Source: Kappaphycus alvarezii (lineage: Eukaryota; Rhodophyta; Florideophyceae; Gigartinales; Solieriaceae). Taken from it: a DNA stretch of 64,000 nt. The notes beneath the pieces were generated by a model. The model saw only the letters and a list, made by a program, of their open reading frames with translations. It ran no database searches and was not told the DNA's origin. Both the position numbers and the translations under genes were made by a program. The stretch covers positions 558,001 to 622,000 of the forward strand of contig NADL03000641.1 of the NCBI GenBank assembly GCA_002205965.3, written 5' to 3'. Shown in pieces: positions 12,755 through 24,292 of the stretch; within the stretch, counting starts at the first letter, position 1; the number at the start of each line of letters is the position of its first letter.

Positions 12755-14176
12755 ATGGGCGGTAACCAAAGCCAACCCTCCGAAGTTCCGTCCGACATCC
12801 CATCCGACATCCTTTCCGAGAACACTCATGCCTCAGCTAACGCCACCTATCCGTACTACCTCATTCAACTTTCCGAAACAGCAGAGCTAGAATACAAAGA
12901 TCACCTCGTCTCGGACGCTCTCGTCGATCTCATTCGCCAAAGGCTGAAGCTGGCGATCCTTTCACCCATATCATCGCCCAAACTCATGGTTGGAATACCC
13001 CTCCCGACAAGGCCGTCGCTGTTCCATTCACAGAGTTCATTGGTGGCATGCAGAATGATGCGGCCATGCCCAAGGAGGATTTTAATCCCCTGTTTGTTGC
13101 CTTTATTTGGCCAGCCGTTCCCATCGAGTTTGGAAGGGAGCCTGATGCGTTGACTCGAGTCGAGTTGCTGGCAAATTGAGAGGCAGATGCAAGGGGAGGA
13201 CTCGGATATTGTCAAGGCTGCAGAGGCTGCCAAGAAAGCTGTTGAAAATGAGGATGAGGATGAAGAGGATATGGTTAATGAACTCAAGTTATTGGCAGAA
13301 AACGCTCACGATGACGACGATGATGATGATGAGGCCCCGGAGGATAAAGTGAACAGGCTGAGAGACGAGGGCAAGAGGATGGTCTGTTGGCTTTGTCGGT
13401 GAAGCCGTCAGTGGTGTCACAGCACACATCTTGAATCCCTTCCAGAATCTGGTCTTCGGTAGGTTGATGAAGAGGGGAATCGCACTGGCAAGGTTATGGA
13501 ATCCGTCTTGGGTAAACTGATGGAGGCTACCGGCGATCAGAGATCCAAGGTCTGCTTAATGGCAAACTCGTTGGGCGCTCATGTATTGGCCGGCATTTTG
13601 GAAAAGCCTGAGAGTCTACCGTACAAAATCCATACCGTTTCTTTTGTGCAGGGTGCTATTACTAGGGACCTGTTTGACGATGGCAGAAGATTTGCGCTTG
13701 TAAGGAAATGTCGCGGGGCCCATTGTCTGCTCCCACAGTGACAGGGATTTGATGTTGAAGAATATTTACGCATTCTTCCATGGCGAAGCGATCGGAATTG
13801 GAGGTTGACCGTGGGCAGAAGATGATGATGAAGGGGTTGGAGGAAGCAGCAGAGTCCATATGTTTTTGAGTATGGCGAATGGAATAGTGTCGACGGAACA
13901 GAGTACGTTACGTTTCAACTTTGCTGCCGCACGGTTGCGGGTGTGCGTTGCAGTTTTCTAACCGACAGCCTTGGAACTTTTTCTTTGCTCGTAATTTGTG
14001 TTTGTTGTTTCTGTCTCTATCCGACATTGTCTTGTCGTCTATTACTATGCGCACAGGTTCATTGACGAGGGAATGCGGTTGCCGGAGGTCACGGTGATTT
14101 CAAGGAAGACGAAACTACCAGCTTGTATTGGGCTGCAATCAAAAGCGAGGTGGACAGCAGTGCATATGACCGATAA
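12755..14176 (+). pseudogene. Alpha/beta hydrolase (lipase-like), frameshifted
   Basis: The gene starts MGGNQSQPSEVPSDIPSD and ends ...DSSAYDR before TAA at 14174. Conserved pieces in order, in changing frames: GDPFTHIIAQTHGWNTPPDK (HGW, a likely oxyanion-side strand), FNPLFVAFIWPAVPIEFGRE, an acidic insert near 13255-13340, VSGVTAHILNPFQNLVFG, the nucleophile elbow ANSLGAHVLAGIL (Ser near 13580), the acid block VCSHSDRDLMLKNIYAFFHG (13715-13780), and the His block GGHGDFKEDETTSLYWAAI (about 14082-14140). So a Ser-Asp-His triad can be traced. A plausible intron runs from GTACG near 13903 to GCACAG near 14056. At least six single-base shifts break the frame, with few substitutions to stop. Substrate is unknown; a soluble intracellular esterase is the simplest guess. 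Confidence 0.7.
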
Positions 14177-15059
14177 TCTATCTCGTTGAAATGTAACTCG
14201 GACCGACCACTATACCTGTTGTCTTTGCACGGCCCTAGAAAATATCTTCTTGCATGCGCTGCTGGATATGGTTGTGCAAACCCGCTCTTACGCGGAGACA
14301 TAATAAAGATAAAGATTCAAGTGAAGTCTCGATTTCAGCGTGCATATACGTGTCTCCAACCGTCCCGCTACGTGTAGATTTGAGATTGCTTACCACAAGT
14401 TCGTGCTCACCAGTAGATCGAGGGCAGTGCCACTAGATCATGTGCACCTGTTTGCTATTCACAGCTAGACGAGCATAAATAGTGCCACTGCATTACGTCT
14501 ATATTGCGTCTTTACCTTCTCGCTGAACCAATCAGCTGCACAGCAAAAGGCAATGGTCTGCATGACAAGGAGCAATGTTAATAGTTTACCGCACTGCATT
14601 GGAAACGTCGACATCAGGGAGTGCCGAAATCACTGACTTCTGTCGAATCAAAAAATGTGGTCTCGAAGGCTCGTCAACATCGTGAGTTAAAGCTGTTATA
14701 ATCGTGTAAGAACATCCAGTACAGTAAATGAAGCAGTCCTCAAAGCTTCCAGTGCAGTTTGTACAAATTTTCATGTCTTGCGGAAAAAATTCCAACGGTG
14801 ATTCGCTTGTCAGATTATCGTTCTGGACGCCGTCGTAGTTGTTGTTTCATTAACTATATTTCCCACAGTAAGCCCTCGCTGGCTCGCTTAGTTGGCACCT
14901 TTATTTCTTCCAGATCGCTAATTTTTCTTGCAGTATGCTCTTACAGCAACAATGTTACGTACTGTACAGTGACAGTTTAGTACTGTACGTAACTTGAGAA
15001 ACTTTACTTCAAGGAGCATATGAGTACTGCACTAGGTGATCAATGCCAGTCGCATGCAC
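14177..15059. other. No gene recognised
   Basis: No domain is visible. A cluster of TACTGTACAG and GTACTGTACG motifs lies at 14957-14993. The region ends where RT homology begins. Confidence 0.5.
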
Positions 15060-15709
15060 TGGTGCACTTCCTTTGAGTTCTAGTCATGGCAACAACAGAC
15101 CGGACGGCTCCAAGGTGTTGGTACCGTGGATGCGACGACAAATATCGTCCGTTGTAATTTATTGCCGGCCGTATCGCCCGTGCGGCAGGACTGGACTGCC
15201 AGAGAGAGGTCCCGCTCCTGGTACCAGGCACTGAGCTGCGACCCGCTGACATTCTAGTCCATCCACCAGCGGCTCCCGACTGCACTTCGAAGCGCCCCAT
15301 CGCCTGCGACGTCACGGTCGTCTCACCGTTCAAAGACGACATACGATCAAAGGCCACTCGGGAATGTGGGCAGTGCTGCTGCACTGGCGCACCGCAACAA
15401 GGTGACCGATCTGGAACGCAAACTGTCGCGTCGACTCCCTCCTACCCTGACAACCTTACGCGGACCCCCAATTTCAAGTTCCAACCGATGGCTTTCGATT
15501 CCCTGCGTTCGCCTTCCCTCGCTACTATCCACCTCATAGAGGGCCTCCTCCGCCAATCGCAGAGGAGTTCTACATATCGTTGTGGAGATATCCCCACGCG
15601 CATCTACGGGCGCATTAGTTACACAATATGGTCGTCTTTGGCGAACGCTATCGTGTCGCGAGCACCAGTGCACTTGGCCGTCGTGGACCACCCGTCATCA
15701 CTTAGCTAG
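15060..15709 (+). pseudogene. RT C-terminal domain relic, plus strand
   Basis: Plus-strand frames read ELRPADILVHPPAAPDC, then PIACDVTVVSPFKDDIRSK (15225-15360), then FKFQPMAFDSLRSPSLATIH and SYTIWSSLANAIVSRAP to a stop near 15709. The RPAD block and the DVTVVSPF block are the hallmark of the region after the palm in non-LTR-type RTs common in fungi and invertebrates. The minus-strand relic that follows carries the matching FRPADMVLVQPP and VTSPFK. The upstream palm is missing. Opposite orientation to its neighbour shows rearrangement or independent insertion. Confidence 0.65.
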
Positions 15710-16017
15710 CAAAATAGTCGGTTCCTGCGGTGGTCTCCGGATACTAAGAGAGAAAAAGAGACCCATTCATCTAGTTAAGGGGGATCATGCATGAGCCCCA
15801 TGTGGAGGTCAGTTTGTGGGGTATGTGTGTTTTTCTGTGATTCAGCATGACCGCTGTGAACCCACCGCGGCCTAGACTTCACATCGGCGACTAGCACCGC
15901 GTGGGCCGCTTTCCTTGCCTCCAGTGCGGCTGCCAACAGTCTGGCCACTTCAATTTTGACGGCACCTACTACGGATCTCGCAAAGTGGCAAAGATATTTA
16001 CTATTCGAGAGTGTGCA

Positions 16018-16222
16018 CCGACTGACCGACTATTCAGTTAGGAGCTAACTGAACACAACAAATTGCTCACTTGTAGTAGGGCTAGCGATATGATGGCCAC
16101 AGCCACCGACGACCACGAGGCCCTACTGATACGCTGTTAGATATGCGTGCGATAGTAGCGTCAAAGGTGTGGCATTTCCCGGTCGATAAATGACAGTCTC
16201 CGCAGAAGAGGCACCGAGGAAA
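16018..16222 (+). repeat. Dispersed repeat shared with 44.91-45.13 kb
   Basis: CCGACTGACCGACTA, GCTAACTG, GCGATATGATGGCCA and AATGACAGTC(T/C) recur in the same order at 44909-45130. The 44.9-kb copy follows the RT tail there at about 130 bp, so this may be the 3' UTR of that RT element; here it follows the 15.1-15.7 kb tail. Confidence 0.6.
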
Positions 16223-16334
16223 TCACAACCAGGGGCTGGAATTGGAAACCCGGGTCGCAAGAGGGCTGGGAGGAGTGCACCAGGCGCCTTGACAGCTTGC
16301 GTTGTAAGTCGCCGCTGAGGGCGGCAGCCCCACT

Positions 16335-17970
16335 GTCGACTTGCGTCGTTTCATGAGTGAGGACTGCTTAAATGGGGACGTCACGGGGACGTCACATGCG
16401 ATGGGCTGGTCCGGGAGGCTGGCATCAGGGGTACAGGGGGTTGTACGAGGACCATGTCGGCTGGCCTAAAGTCCGTACTAGCGACGAGATTCTCGACTTC
16501 AAACTCATAATCCAGGCCAGCGGAGCGGAAAACGTGCGACGCGAACACGTTGCGAACGGAGTTGTGCCAGTGAATGCGTCAAAACTCTGAGACGCAGTGG
16601 TCTGCGGCATGGTCACCGTGGACATCTAGGTCCTGCTGCCAGTGGCGTTTCAACGGCAGCAAGTCTGTGTAGACTGGGAGACCGAGGTGCCTGCGCAGCA
16701 CGATGCTCCAGTGCTCCGACGACACCTTCGTCGGAGTGATGGGATGCGCAAATAGGAAAGCGGCGGCTGCGCCGTGACGAAAGGCCAGGCGCGTATGCGA
16801 TGATGGGTGGCTTCCTCGAGTGGCAGCTGGGACGGGGCACCCTCATCTACAGGTCATATTCCCAAAACATCTTTGCCTTGGCCTCTTGCTGTGCCCGATT
16901 TAGATGAGATTGAAGATTGACGAGCATGTCAGCTAGGGAGGAAGGGTCAAAGGCGCCTAGGTCGGTGACGAACGGATCGCCTTGGATCCGGCGGACGAAG
17001 TTGAACAGAGGCAAGCGTGCCTGGTTGGCCATGAAGTATCCATCGCCACGAGCGCGTTTCCCAAGTACGGCGACGGAGCGGGGTTTAGAGTAGGCGCCCG
17101 TGCGTAAGAAGGTGGAGGCAGCGTCTAGAATGCTGGCAGGCGAAAGCCCCGTGCAGTTAGGGACCGATCATAGAGAATCCATGCCCTCCTAAACGGAAGG
17201 GGAGACACGCTTGTTCCCCGGCGCATCCGTTAGGGAGACGTCATGGAGCGCGACATAAGGGGACCACTGCAGATAGTCAAACTAAGCTGCAGCCTCAGCG
17301 GCATGCTGAGGGTCAGCAAGCCTAAACGCGTAAAGCACACGACATGCCGAGGCACATCGGCGGTGCATCTGGAAACGAGCCCGAGGGCCCGGACCTGTTC
17401 CAGCAGCGCCAGGGTGCGGCGGCACCCCTCCAACTTAAGCGCAGGAACGCCTTGGTAAAGGCAGCGTTAACCAACGGGGCCCCGAGCTCAAACCCGTCGC
17501 CGGGGTATTCCGAAAGCGGAAACTTGGCCAGGAAGACCGCTTGATCCACTGGCGAAGTGTGAGGCCAGGAGATGTGGGTCTTGCGGTGATTGATGAGTAG
17601 ACCATAAGACGGGCCGTACAGCGCAAGAGATCGCAGTGCTCGCCATAGACCGGTGAGAGACCCCATTACTGTGCCGTTGTCGGCATACAACTGATTTAGT
17701 ATGATACCCTCCTCTTCGGCGACCCGCCGAATGCGCCGCTGGATATTCAACCAGAAAAGCAGCATGCTGGCAGGATCCCACTGCCGGGTTCCCTGATGGT
17801 GCCCTACTCGCTATCCGAATCTGGTCGCTCCCTTTCCTGCCTTCCCGACTCCTCCTCAGTGCTTTTTGTTCAAACAAAACCCATCTGCAAAAGACACTAG
17901 CATTAGCAGTCCATGCTGTTGTGAAAAAACAGATTCCCCTCGGCGACCAACAGAGGCGATGCAAGGCCAA
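16335..17970 (-). pseudogene. Non-LTR-type reverse transcriptase relic (palm to C-terminus)
   Basis: Reading the minus strand downward: RQWDPASMLLFWLNIQRR (matching the QQGDPLGP..F region), then LYADNGTVMGSLTGLWRALR (palm motif C, normally YADDG), then YPGDGFEL and GAPLVNAAF (the GFELLGAP block). Below it come EGCRRTLALLEQVRALG, NFVRRIQGDPFVTD and finally FRPADMVLVQPP with VTSPFK near 16360-16430. The order fits one RT running from 17.97 to 16.34 kb. The second catalytic Asp reads as Asn, so the palm is dead as sequenced. Several frameshifts and stops interrupt it. It is GC-rich compared with its flanks. Confidence 0.7.
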
Positions 17971-18020
17971 GGTAATATAAAATCGTTGCTGTAGGAAGCT
18001 AACGCGATCGACAATCTATA

Positions 18021-18394
18021 TTAGAATGTCGATGGAAGGTCAGCCAGCAGACAAGCCGCGTTGGAGGATACTGCCAACGCTGGGTGTTTCTGCAAAAGAT
18101 GCCTCGAACCTTCGAAACCCGTTCCATTGCGCAACTGACCACAGTTCTCGCGAGTGGTGTTACTCTGCTCTGTGACAACAGAGTACGCCTCCGGGTGCCA
18201 CCCGCCCAGCGAGGAGATAGAGACAGGAACTAGTTTTATCTCCCCGGCAAATCCGCAAGGTAGACTTGACATTTCCGTTGCCTTCCCGCCCTATCCGCGT
18301 TGAGACTAGTCAATGGCTTTAAAATCCGGATTCTGGAACGAGAGGGGGCGAGTGGAATGACGAATGTTATGTTGCAAGTAGTAGCCATATGGCA
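18021..18394 (-). pseudogene. RT C-terminal relic abutting the Copia 5' LTR
   Basis: Minus frames read TCNITFVIPLAPSRSRIR, a linker with NADRAGRQRKCQVYLADLPG, then KLVPVSISSLGGWHPEAY and LAVSSNAACLLADLPSTF. The same series occurs on the plus strand at 44.4-44.76 kb (VRFVNPLAPSHLR, KYQEFVARLPG, LVPVLISTLGGWHPVAF). It is cut at its upstream side exactly by the Copia LTR at 18395. It cannot be the tail of the RT at 16.3-18.0 kb, because in minus orientation it lies before that palm; it is a separate copy. Confidence 0.65.
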
Positions 18395-18729
18395 TGGCGG
18401 AAGATGTTCCGCCGTCGCCCAGTCCTTAGTAAGCCTAGATACAGGCAAAATACTTACCGTTAATCAATATCTTGGGTGGCACGGGAGACATCGACGCCTC
18501 CAGTGCCAGGATAAAAGGAGAGCGTCCGAGGGCAGTCCACTGCACTCGGGGTATGCGTTTGCTAACCGTCGACCTAGCCTGCCTACTTCCATCCATTGTC
18601 GATCAACCCCTTTCCTCGCCTCTTATATCTGTCCTTTTACTTCCATCTTCCCCTAAATCCCTGTACTGATGGCGCGAGAGCTGGCTACTGCCAGTCTACT
18701 AACATCCCTCTCCGTCCCGGCTCGTCACA
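18395..18729 (+). repeat. Copia 5' LTR
   Basis: It begins TGGCGGAAGATG and ends CGGCTCGTCACA (TG...CA). It aligns throughout with 25492-25806: shared CCGTCGCCCAGT, GGGTGGCACGGGA, ATAAAAGG, ATGCGTTTGCTA and TCCATCCAT blocks. ATAAAAGG at 18511-18518 is a TATA-type promoter element conserved in both LTRs, preceded by an inverted repeat (TGGCAC...GTGCCA here). Confidence 0.8.
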
Positions 18730-18879
18730 GTTAGGGGGCCAGGGATTAAGATGACAAAACCGTCCGGATTATTTGATCCCCGCCTTTTACCCCTGATGAT
18801 GACCTCGAAGTATGGAGGAAGCGAGTTGGTCAATGGATCGACCCTTTGAAGGTGGCTCACGATAAGGGTTCTGATGGGA

Positions 18880-20052
18880 CACTTTAGACGATGTTCCGTT
18901 TGCTTGGTCGAAACCTGTATAATCAAGGACTCCCTGATGCGCAGAAGGCTATTTTCACTAAGACGCGAGCTAAGGGGCAAATTGATTACGTTCAAGTGGA
19001 GAACCCCGTCGAAGCAGTACTACAGATCTTTCGCCTTGTCGCCGTAGGTCCGCTGATCAAAATGGTGATTACCTTATATTCTCCTATAAGAAAATCACAG
19101 GATTTCGTCGTGAGAAGAACGAGAAGTTGTCAACTTTTCTTTCCTTTTTCGTTGTCTTGTGGCTATGCGTCTGCTATGCTCCAATGCCTCTCCTTCCTAG
19201 ATTAGTCAAGTTTTGGCGATAACCCTTCTTCAAAACGCTATGTTGAAAAAAGGATCGCTTACGAATGCCAAGCTGCAGCTCATTGCACGCGCTGAGGCAA
19301 GAGCCAGGAAGGAAGAAGAAGAGGAGAAGGGCCAATCTCTAACTAAGATCTGCGCGTTGAGCTTGGAATAGTTACGGAAGGTGCTCTCATATCTGTATTC
19401 TGCCAACCTTCCTACCGTTGACGTTGTTCTCCCTTCGCTATATCAAGAGCTTTTCAGCTTCTGCGGTACTATCTCACAATAGCAACACCTCTTCCGAGGA
19501 ATCCTTCGGGCGATTGACTCCGAACCAGCGAAATCTTCGCAAAACAAATGTAGCTGAGCTTTTCTTGTCCCAAAGCCATTCCTACCGCTTGAACTTGGAC
19601 AAAGCTGTGCTCGTTCTTCGAAATATGACTGCTGCTTCTAGTATTGAATCTCCATATGTTCAATGAAGGATGTGCAAGCCATGCTCGACAAAAAAGATGA
19701 GGCGTTCCTCTCTATCCATCGTAGTAATCAACCTGGAGGCAGTCTTGCTGATCGTTCCATCCAGTCTCAAGCTGTCGGGAGCTTAGTTCATCTACAGTTT
19801 GGAGGTCGGAACGGTTCTAAACGAAAAGGCTATCACTCCGTCAGATTCCTTGTTAATTCGCGATCAGGGAACCGCGATCAGGTTTGCTGTGATTGTGGAG
19901 GACATGGGCACTATCGTGAAGATGACGATTGCAAGGCACAGAGCAACTGCAAGAGGAAGAAAAGGGCCCGTGTTGCAGCTTCTAAGCCCAAAGGCAAAAA
20001 GTCTTGCTCGGTATTTTTTTGGAAAGGCCCCAGCATTCAACAAAGCAAATGA
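18880..20052 (+). pseudogene. gag: Copia gag with CCHC zinc knuckle
   Basis: Broken frames from about 18780 contain LRLPLMMTSKYGG-like and LGRNLYNQGLPDAQKAI segments typical only of position, not of a named domain. The clear mark is the zinc knuckle CCDCGGHGHYREDDDC near 19880-19930, a slightly stretched CX2CX4HX5-6C, followed by a Lys/Arg-rich tail (KRKKRARVAASKPKGKK). This is the nucleocapsid part that binds the RNA genome. At least three frame changes occur upstream. Confidence 0.6.
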
Positions 20053-20058
20053 ATTACG

Positions 20059-21858
20059 ATGCTTCGCGCAGAGCCCCGTCGGACATCTGAAGAAGCCAAC
20101 ACGACCCAAACCCGATCGCTGACCCCGGCTGTCCTCGCAGCATGGGTGGAGCACTCGCAGTATCTGCCCTATGCCATGCTCTCGGCATCGAGTTCAAACT
20201 CAGGGACTTGGATTGCGACCCCTTTAGCCATGGTTACGGTCATAAATACAGCGATGCCGAAGTGATTTTCGGCATCTGGGACCTTCCCTTGACAGATTCG
20301 AATGGTTTTGCAGTGAATATCCCTCTTCACATCAAACCTGATGAAGGTTCCCTACTGCTTGCTAATGATTTGTAGCACCAATCGTACCAGCTAGGTCCAG
20401 AAAACCTTCTCGCCATTCCCCCTGGAGTCCGTGATATCTCTTCCCGCTGTCTTTTTTTACAGACCTACACCAGCACCAATGTCTTTCCCCGACGTCGATG
20501 CCGTTCGCACCTATCTGTTCGTCGTTCTCTCCAAGACATCTTCCTTCAAAACCTTCTTTTGGTCTCGAGCCTATTTCTTCAAGGCAGCTCGCAAGAGTTA
20601 AAAATTGAACAACCACTTTCGATATGGAAAAATAACTCTTCGATTAGCAAACAAGCTTCATGGATACTCGCACCTTCCGTTCGAAGACATGTTCACCCTA
20701 TGTGAACGCGGTGGATTATGAATCTCGTCCTGAAGCAAGCCTTGCATCGTTGCAGTCAAGTGCACGAGTTGCAAGGAGATTAGGAGGCCTCTAATACCAA
20801 GAAAGATATCTTTTGGGAAGCAATTTTCTAGCTTCAACTATCATCTTTAGATTGACTTCGTATCTTTTCGAAATTTGAGAATGAGCCAGTCCTTCACATT
20901 TTCGACGTTTCTACCGCGTGCTACATTGCATCTATCCTGCCATCTCGCGGAATGGACAAAGTCACAAGGGAACCCGAGCTGAAGTGGATTAACGCTCCCG
21001 GAGTCCCAGCCAAAATTTCTGCAGACATTGAGTTCTTCAAAAAGAAGCTAGGAGATACTCTCTGCTACTTCTGCTTTCAGTTTGATCCCCGCCAAGCAAC
21101 CGTCATAACAAGCTTGGAATAGTTGAAGGAAAGAATTCGGTACTGGACACATCGGTTGAGCGGTTGGTGAAAGAAGCTGAGCCTGTCACAGTGCAAATGG
21201 TACCGTGTAGGACAAGGAGGAGGTTCTCTCTCGAGCAAATTCCTCAGCAACGTGCTCTATGGAAGCAAAACAACTAGCAGTGAGATTTATCGCGGTCACA
21301 CTCACTATTTGGTCAGTCTTCCACAAACAGAATTTCCTGAGAACCTTCAAATCGCCTACCAAGAGCAAGTTCCTACAAGAGCCCTCCGCCTTGTTAAGAA
21401 AGGGGAGCATTCGAAAAATGTTTCCCTGCTGAATTGCAGCGCGGCGAAAATGTGTGCTACTTGAAGCGCCCGCCAATGTTCGGAAATTTGGAAACAGGCT
21501 TTGTTCGCTCGACAACACCGCACCTATTAATTGTCTCACACGAAAAGGCCATATTGGGAAGCTATTAAGAGCTGCATACGAAAACATTCGTCGAGCTCCT
21601 TTAAGCAGTTTGCTCCAAGAGTTGGACAGCATCGACTTCGTCCTCCCCCGCAGCTACTCCGTTGTTGATGAGGACTTCTATGATAATCTCGAAGAAGTCA
21701 CAACTGAAGGACCGTTTCCATTTCCTGAGATGGATGATGTCGTCCCCGCTGACGTCGAGCCCGCAATTCCTGTTCCGGATTCGCCTTCCCTGGAGCCACA
21801 ACGCCATGAACAAGATGTACTGCAAGTTTTGGACTTGGCAGACACCGATGACCTTTGA
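20059..21858 (+). pseudogene. pol: Copia protease and integrase region
   Basis: The protease is marked by DPGCPRSMGGALAVSALCHA with the catalytic Asp codon at 20121-20123 and a closing IPLHIKPDEGSLLLANDL near 20370. Integrase follows in many short frames: a CTSCKEIRRP segment (20760), IDFVSF and LHIFD-like core pieces (20850-20920), then LRAAYENIRRAPLSSLL. 21600-21858 is an acidic, Pro-rich linker (FPEMDDVVPADVEPAIPVPD) such as separates integrase from RT in Copia. The core is too broken to place all three integrase catalytic residues. Confidence 0.6.
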
Positions 21859-22213
21859 ACTTGATCGGACGAGAATCTGTGCTTTAGCGTCAATATCATG
21901 CAATCCAACACAGGTCGTCAAGAGTCAAGCGTATAAGGGTCAATCAAACGTTTCGTGATGTCTCAAGGAACGAAATTACATTATGAAACACACTATGCGG
22001 TGGTCAACATTAATCTCCTGATAGGTCAATATGTTCTGATATCACATCCACGCACGATCCGCCAAGGCCGGAGAAAGATGTTGGAACGGAATCCCCTCAT
22101 TCTACACCTTGCCTCACTTCCTGCAGTAATCTGAACAAAAAAAACTTTGTGATATGTACAATGTTCTTGCGAAAAAACCTGTTAGTGAATTCCAGTAGCA
22201 GTTAGCACTGCGA

Positions 22214-23660
22214 TTGATCCTTTATAAGGCTATTGAGGCGGAGAAATACAGCTACTTCAAGGCAGGCGCTTATACGGAAGTTGACTACCGATCTCTTCCT
22301 CGCAACCCCAATGTCATTTCATCCCTTAACTTCTTTCTACTCCGTCTTCATGCGACGCAGGCAAACTCCGGCTCAAGTGTCGTCTCGTTCCGCATGGCAA
22401 ACGTGACAAGGAAAATGACACAGTTCGAACTGATTCTTCTACGGCACAGTTTCCAGTGATTTTCTTGGTTCTGTCGATCGCGGCCTTGCTATCCTTTCGA
22501 CTCGCCTCGATTTACATCAAGCATACATAATTACAAGCCGTAGATTTCCTTCGCGACTTATTCATGCGAACGCCGATAGTTTGGGCCAATTCCCTCAAAA
22601 TGGTTTGAAAACTCTTGAAGCCCGCATACGGCTTTTCGAGTCTGTGCTTCTACGGCAACTCACTGTAGAGCCATAGATGGTCTGTTAAAGCTTCTTCACC
22701 AGTCCCGGACTTCCGTAACGATTACTCCTTTGCAATCCAGATGAATCGATTCAGCTTGTTGTCTCAAAAGTTTATGACGACTTTCTTCTAGCGGGAACGC
22801 ACATGGCTACTCACGCCTTCCATGATGCCATAAGTTCGAAATTAATCACGGGGAACTTCGTCTTTGACAAGGAAATCGTCTTCAATCTCCTGAATAATCA
22901 GGAGCCCACCGGATCCGTCTTCGCTGACATGCATGAGTACCTCGAAAAGATTGAGACCTTAACCTTGACCCTTGCCAGGCGCAAGCAAGCTTCGGAGCCA
23001 AGTACATCGAGCTAACTAACATGCTATCAAGCACTTGTGGGGTCTCTGAACTTCCTCATCCATGGAGTTCTTCCGAATGCTTCTTTCACTGACAGCCACC
23101 TTCAAAGCCAATTCGGTCGTCTTCGCGTGTCACATCTCATCACTGCCAACCAGATGCTATCCGAACTCCGCACCTTGGGTCCATCGCTCCATTTCCTCTC
23201 CCCACCGTCACTCGCCCACCCCGCGTACTTGGAATTCTCGGATGCAAGTCAAGCAAGTGTTTATGTGGCCAAACTGTTTACCTGTCAGGCCTTTTACGGG
23301 TAGCCGAAGGTGGGAGGTCTTCCATGTTCTTGACTGGAGCAGCACAAAGCAAGCTGGGATCATTTTGTCATCCATAGGAGCTGAGATACTGGCCCTGCCA
23401 GTTCAGCCGACCGGGCTTCCTTATTCGCGGATCGGCTTCAGGCTTTGCACAAGATTCCAGTGTTCCTTCCTTTTGTCCTCCCTGTAGACTCGCATGGTCT
23501 GTATTAAACCATCACGACGCTGCATGAGGGAACTGATTATCGTTTCTGTCCGACGGTCTCTCGTCTCCGTGATTCATTTTAATCAGGAGATATAACAACC
23601 ATGCAGTGGGTGAGCGGTCAACAGAACCTCGCAGACGCTTTACGAAGCGCAACGTGATGA
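22214..23660 (+). pseudogene. pol: Copia reverse transcriptase and RNase H
   Basis: RT pieces in order: KCRLVPHGKRDKENDTVR and DSSTAQFPVIFLVLSIAAL (22350-22480), LASIYIKHTY near 22510 (normally a D.KGAYLQ motif), and the catalytic loop KVYDDFLLAGTHMATHAFHD (22765-22830). RNase H: YLEFSDASQASVYVAKLF (23228-23280), VLDWSSTKQAGIILSSIGAE (23320-23385) and closing WVSGQQNLADAL (23603-23640). These are Copia signatures (the W.STKQ..I..SS.GAE block and ..LADALTK). The catalytic YDD is intact but the first palm Asp region is degraded and stops occur between blocks. Confidence 0.75.
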
Positions 23661-24292
23661 TGTACGCAATATTTACGAAGTGATGAAGCATTTTTTTCTT
23701 CTTCTAGGCACCTTACGATCCGCCAAGCGAATCAAAGGAGACGACAGCCATGGAGCATCAAAAAGAATGTCGTCGTGTGTTTATTATTTGTCGGAGTCCT
23801 CTGCAATCTTTCGTACTTTCCTGTTTACAATTCGTTCCCATAAACGTTCCCTCTTTTTTTCACGGCGAATTGCGACCGGGATCCTTCTTTTCATTCTTCC
23901 ATTGCCTTTCTTCTGAGTGTGCAACAATCGTACCTCTACCAAACTTTCCAAGACAAATCCATCACAATCACAAGCACGCACCGCTTCCGCTTCTATCACC
24001 AACGTGTTTTGCTCAGCGCTGTCAATGATAAGGCTCCTCTGCGTGTCAAGAACTATGACATGGTCAACTTATTCCTCAAGATCGTCGCAATCAACAGGGA
24101 GAAGAATTTAAAATCTATCTGCAATTTCTTCAAGCCAAGATGAAAGCTAAGTAAGGATTGGATGCTCAATCTTATGCAAATGATAACGACTCATGTGTTT
24201 CTCAAGCCATCGCAGCGCATCTGCAATACTCCTTGCAGGTATGCTGCCCTTCTCGAGACATTCTCGTGCCACATATTATTCGTAGTTGGCCA

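Noticed and set aside
13255..13340. Asp/Glu repeat tract as a separate acidic gene
   Set aside because: It sits between conserved blocks of the hydrolase and in frame with one of its pieces, so it is an insert in that protein.
16425..16625. Small minus frame as a gene of its own
   Set aside because: Its neighbour frames carry the RPAD and VTSPF blocks; it is the decayed C-terminal part of the RT relic.
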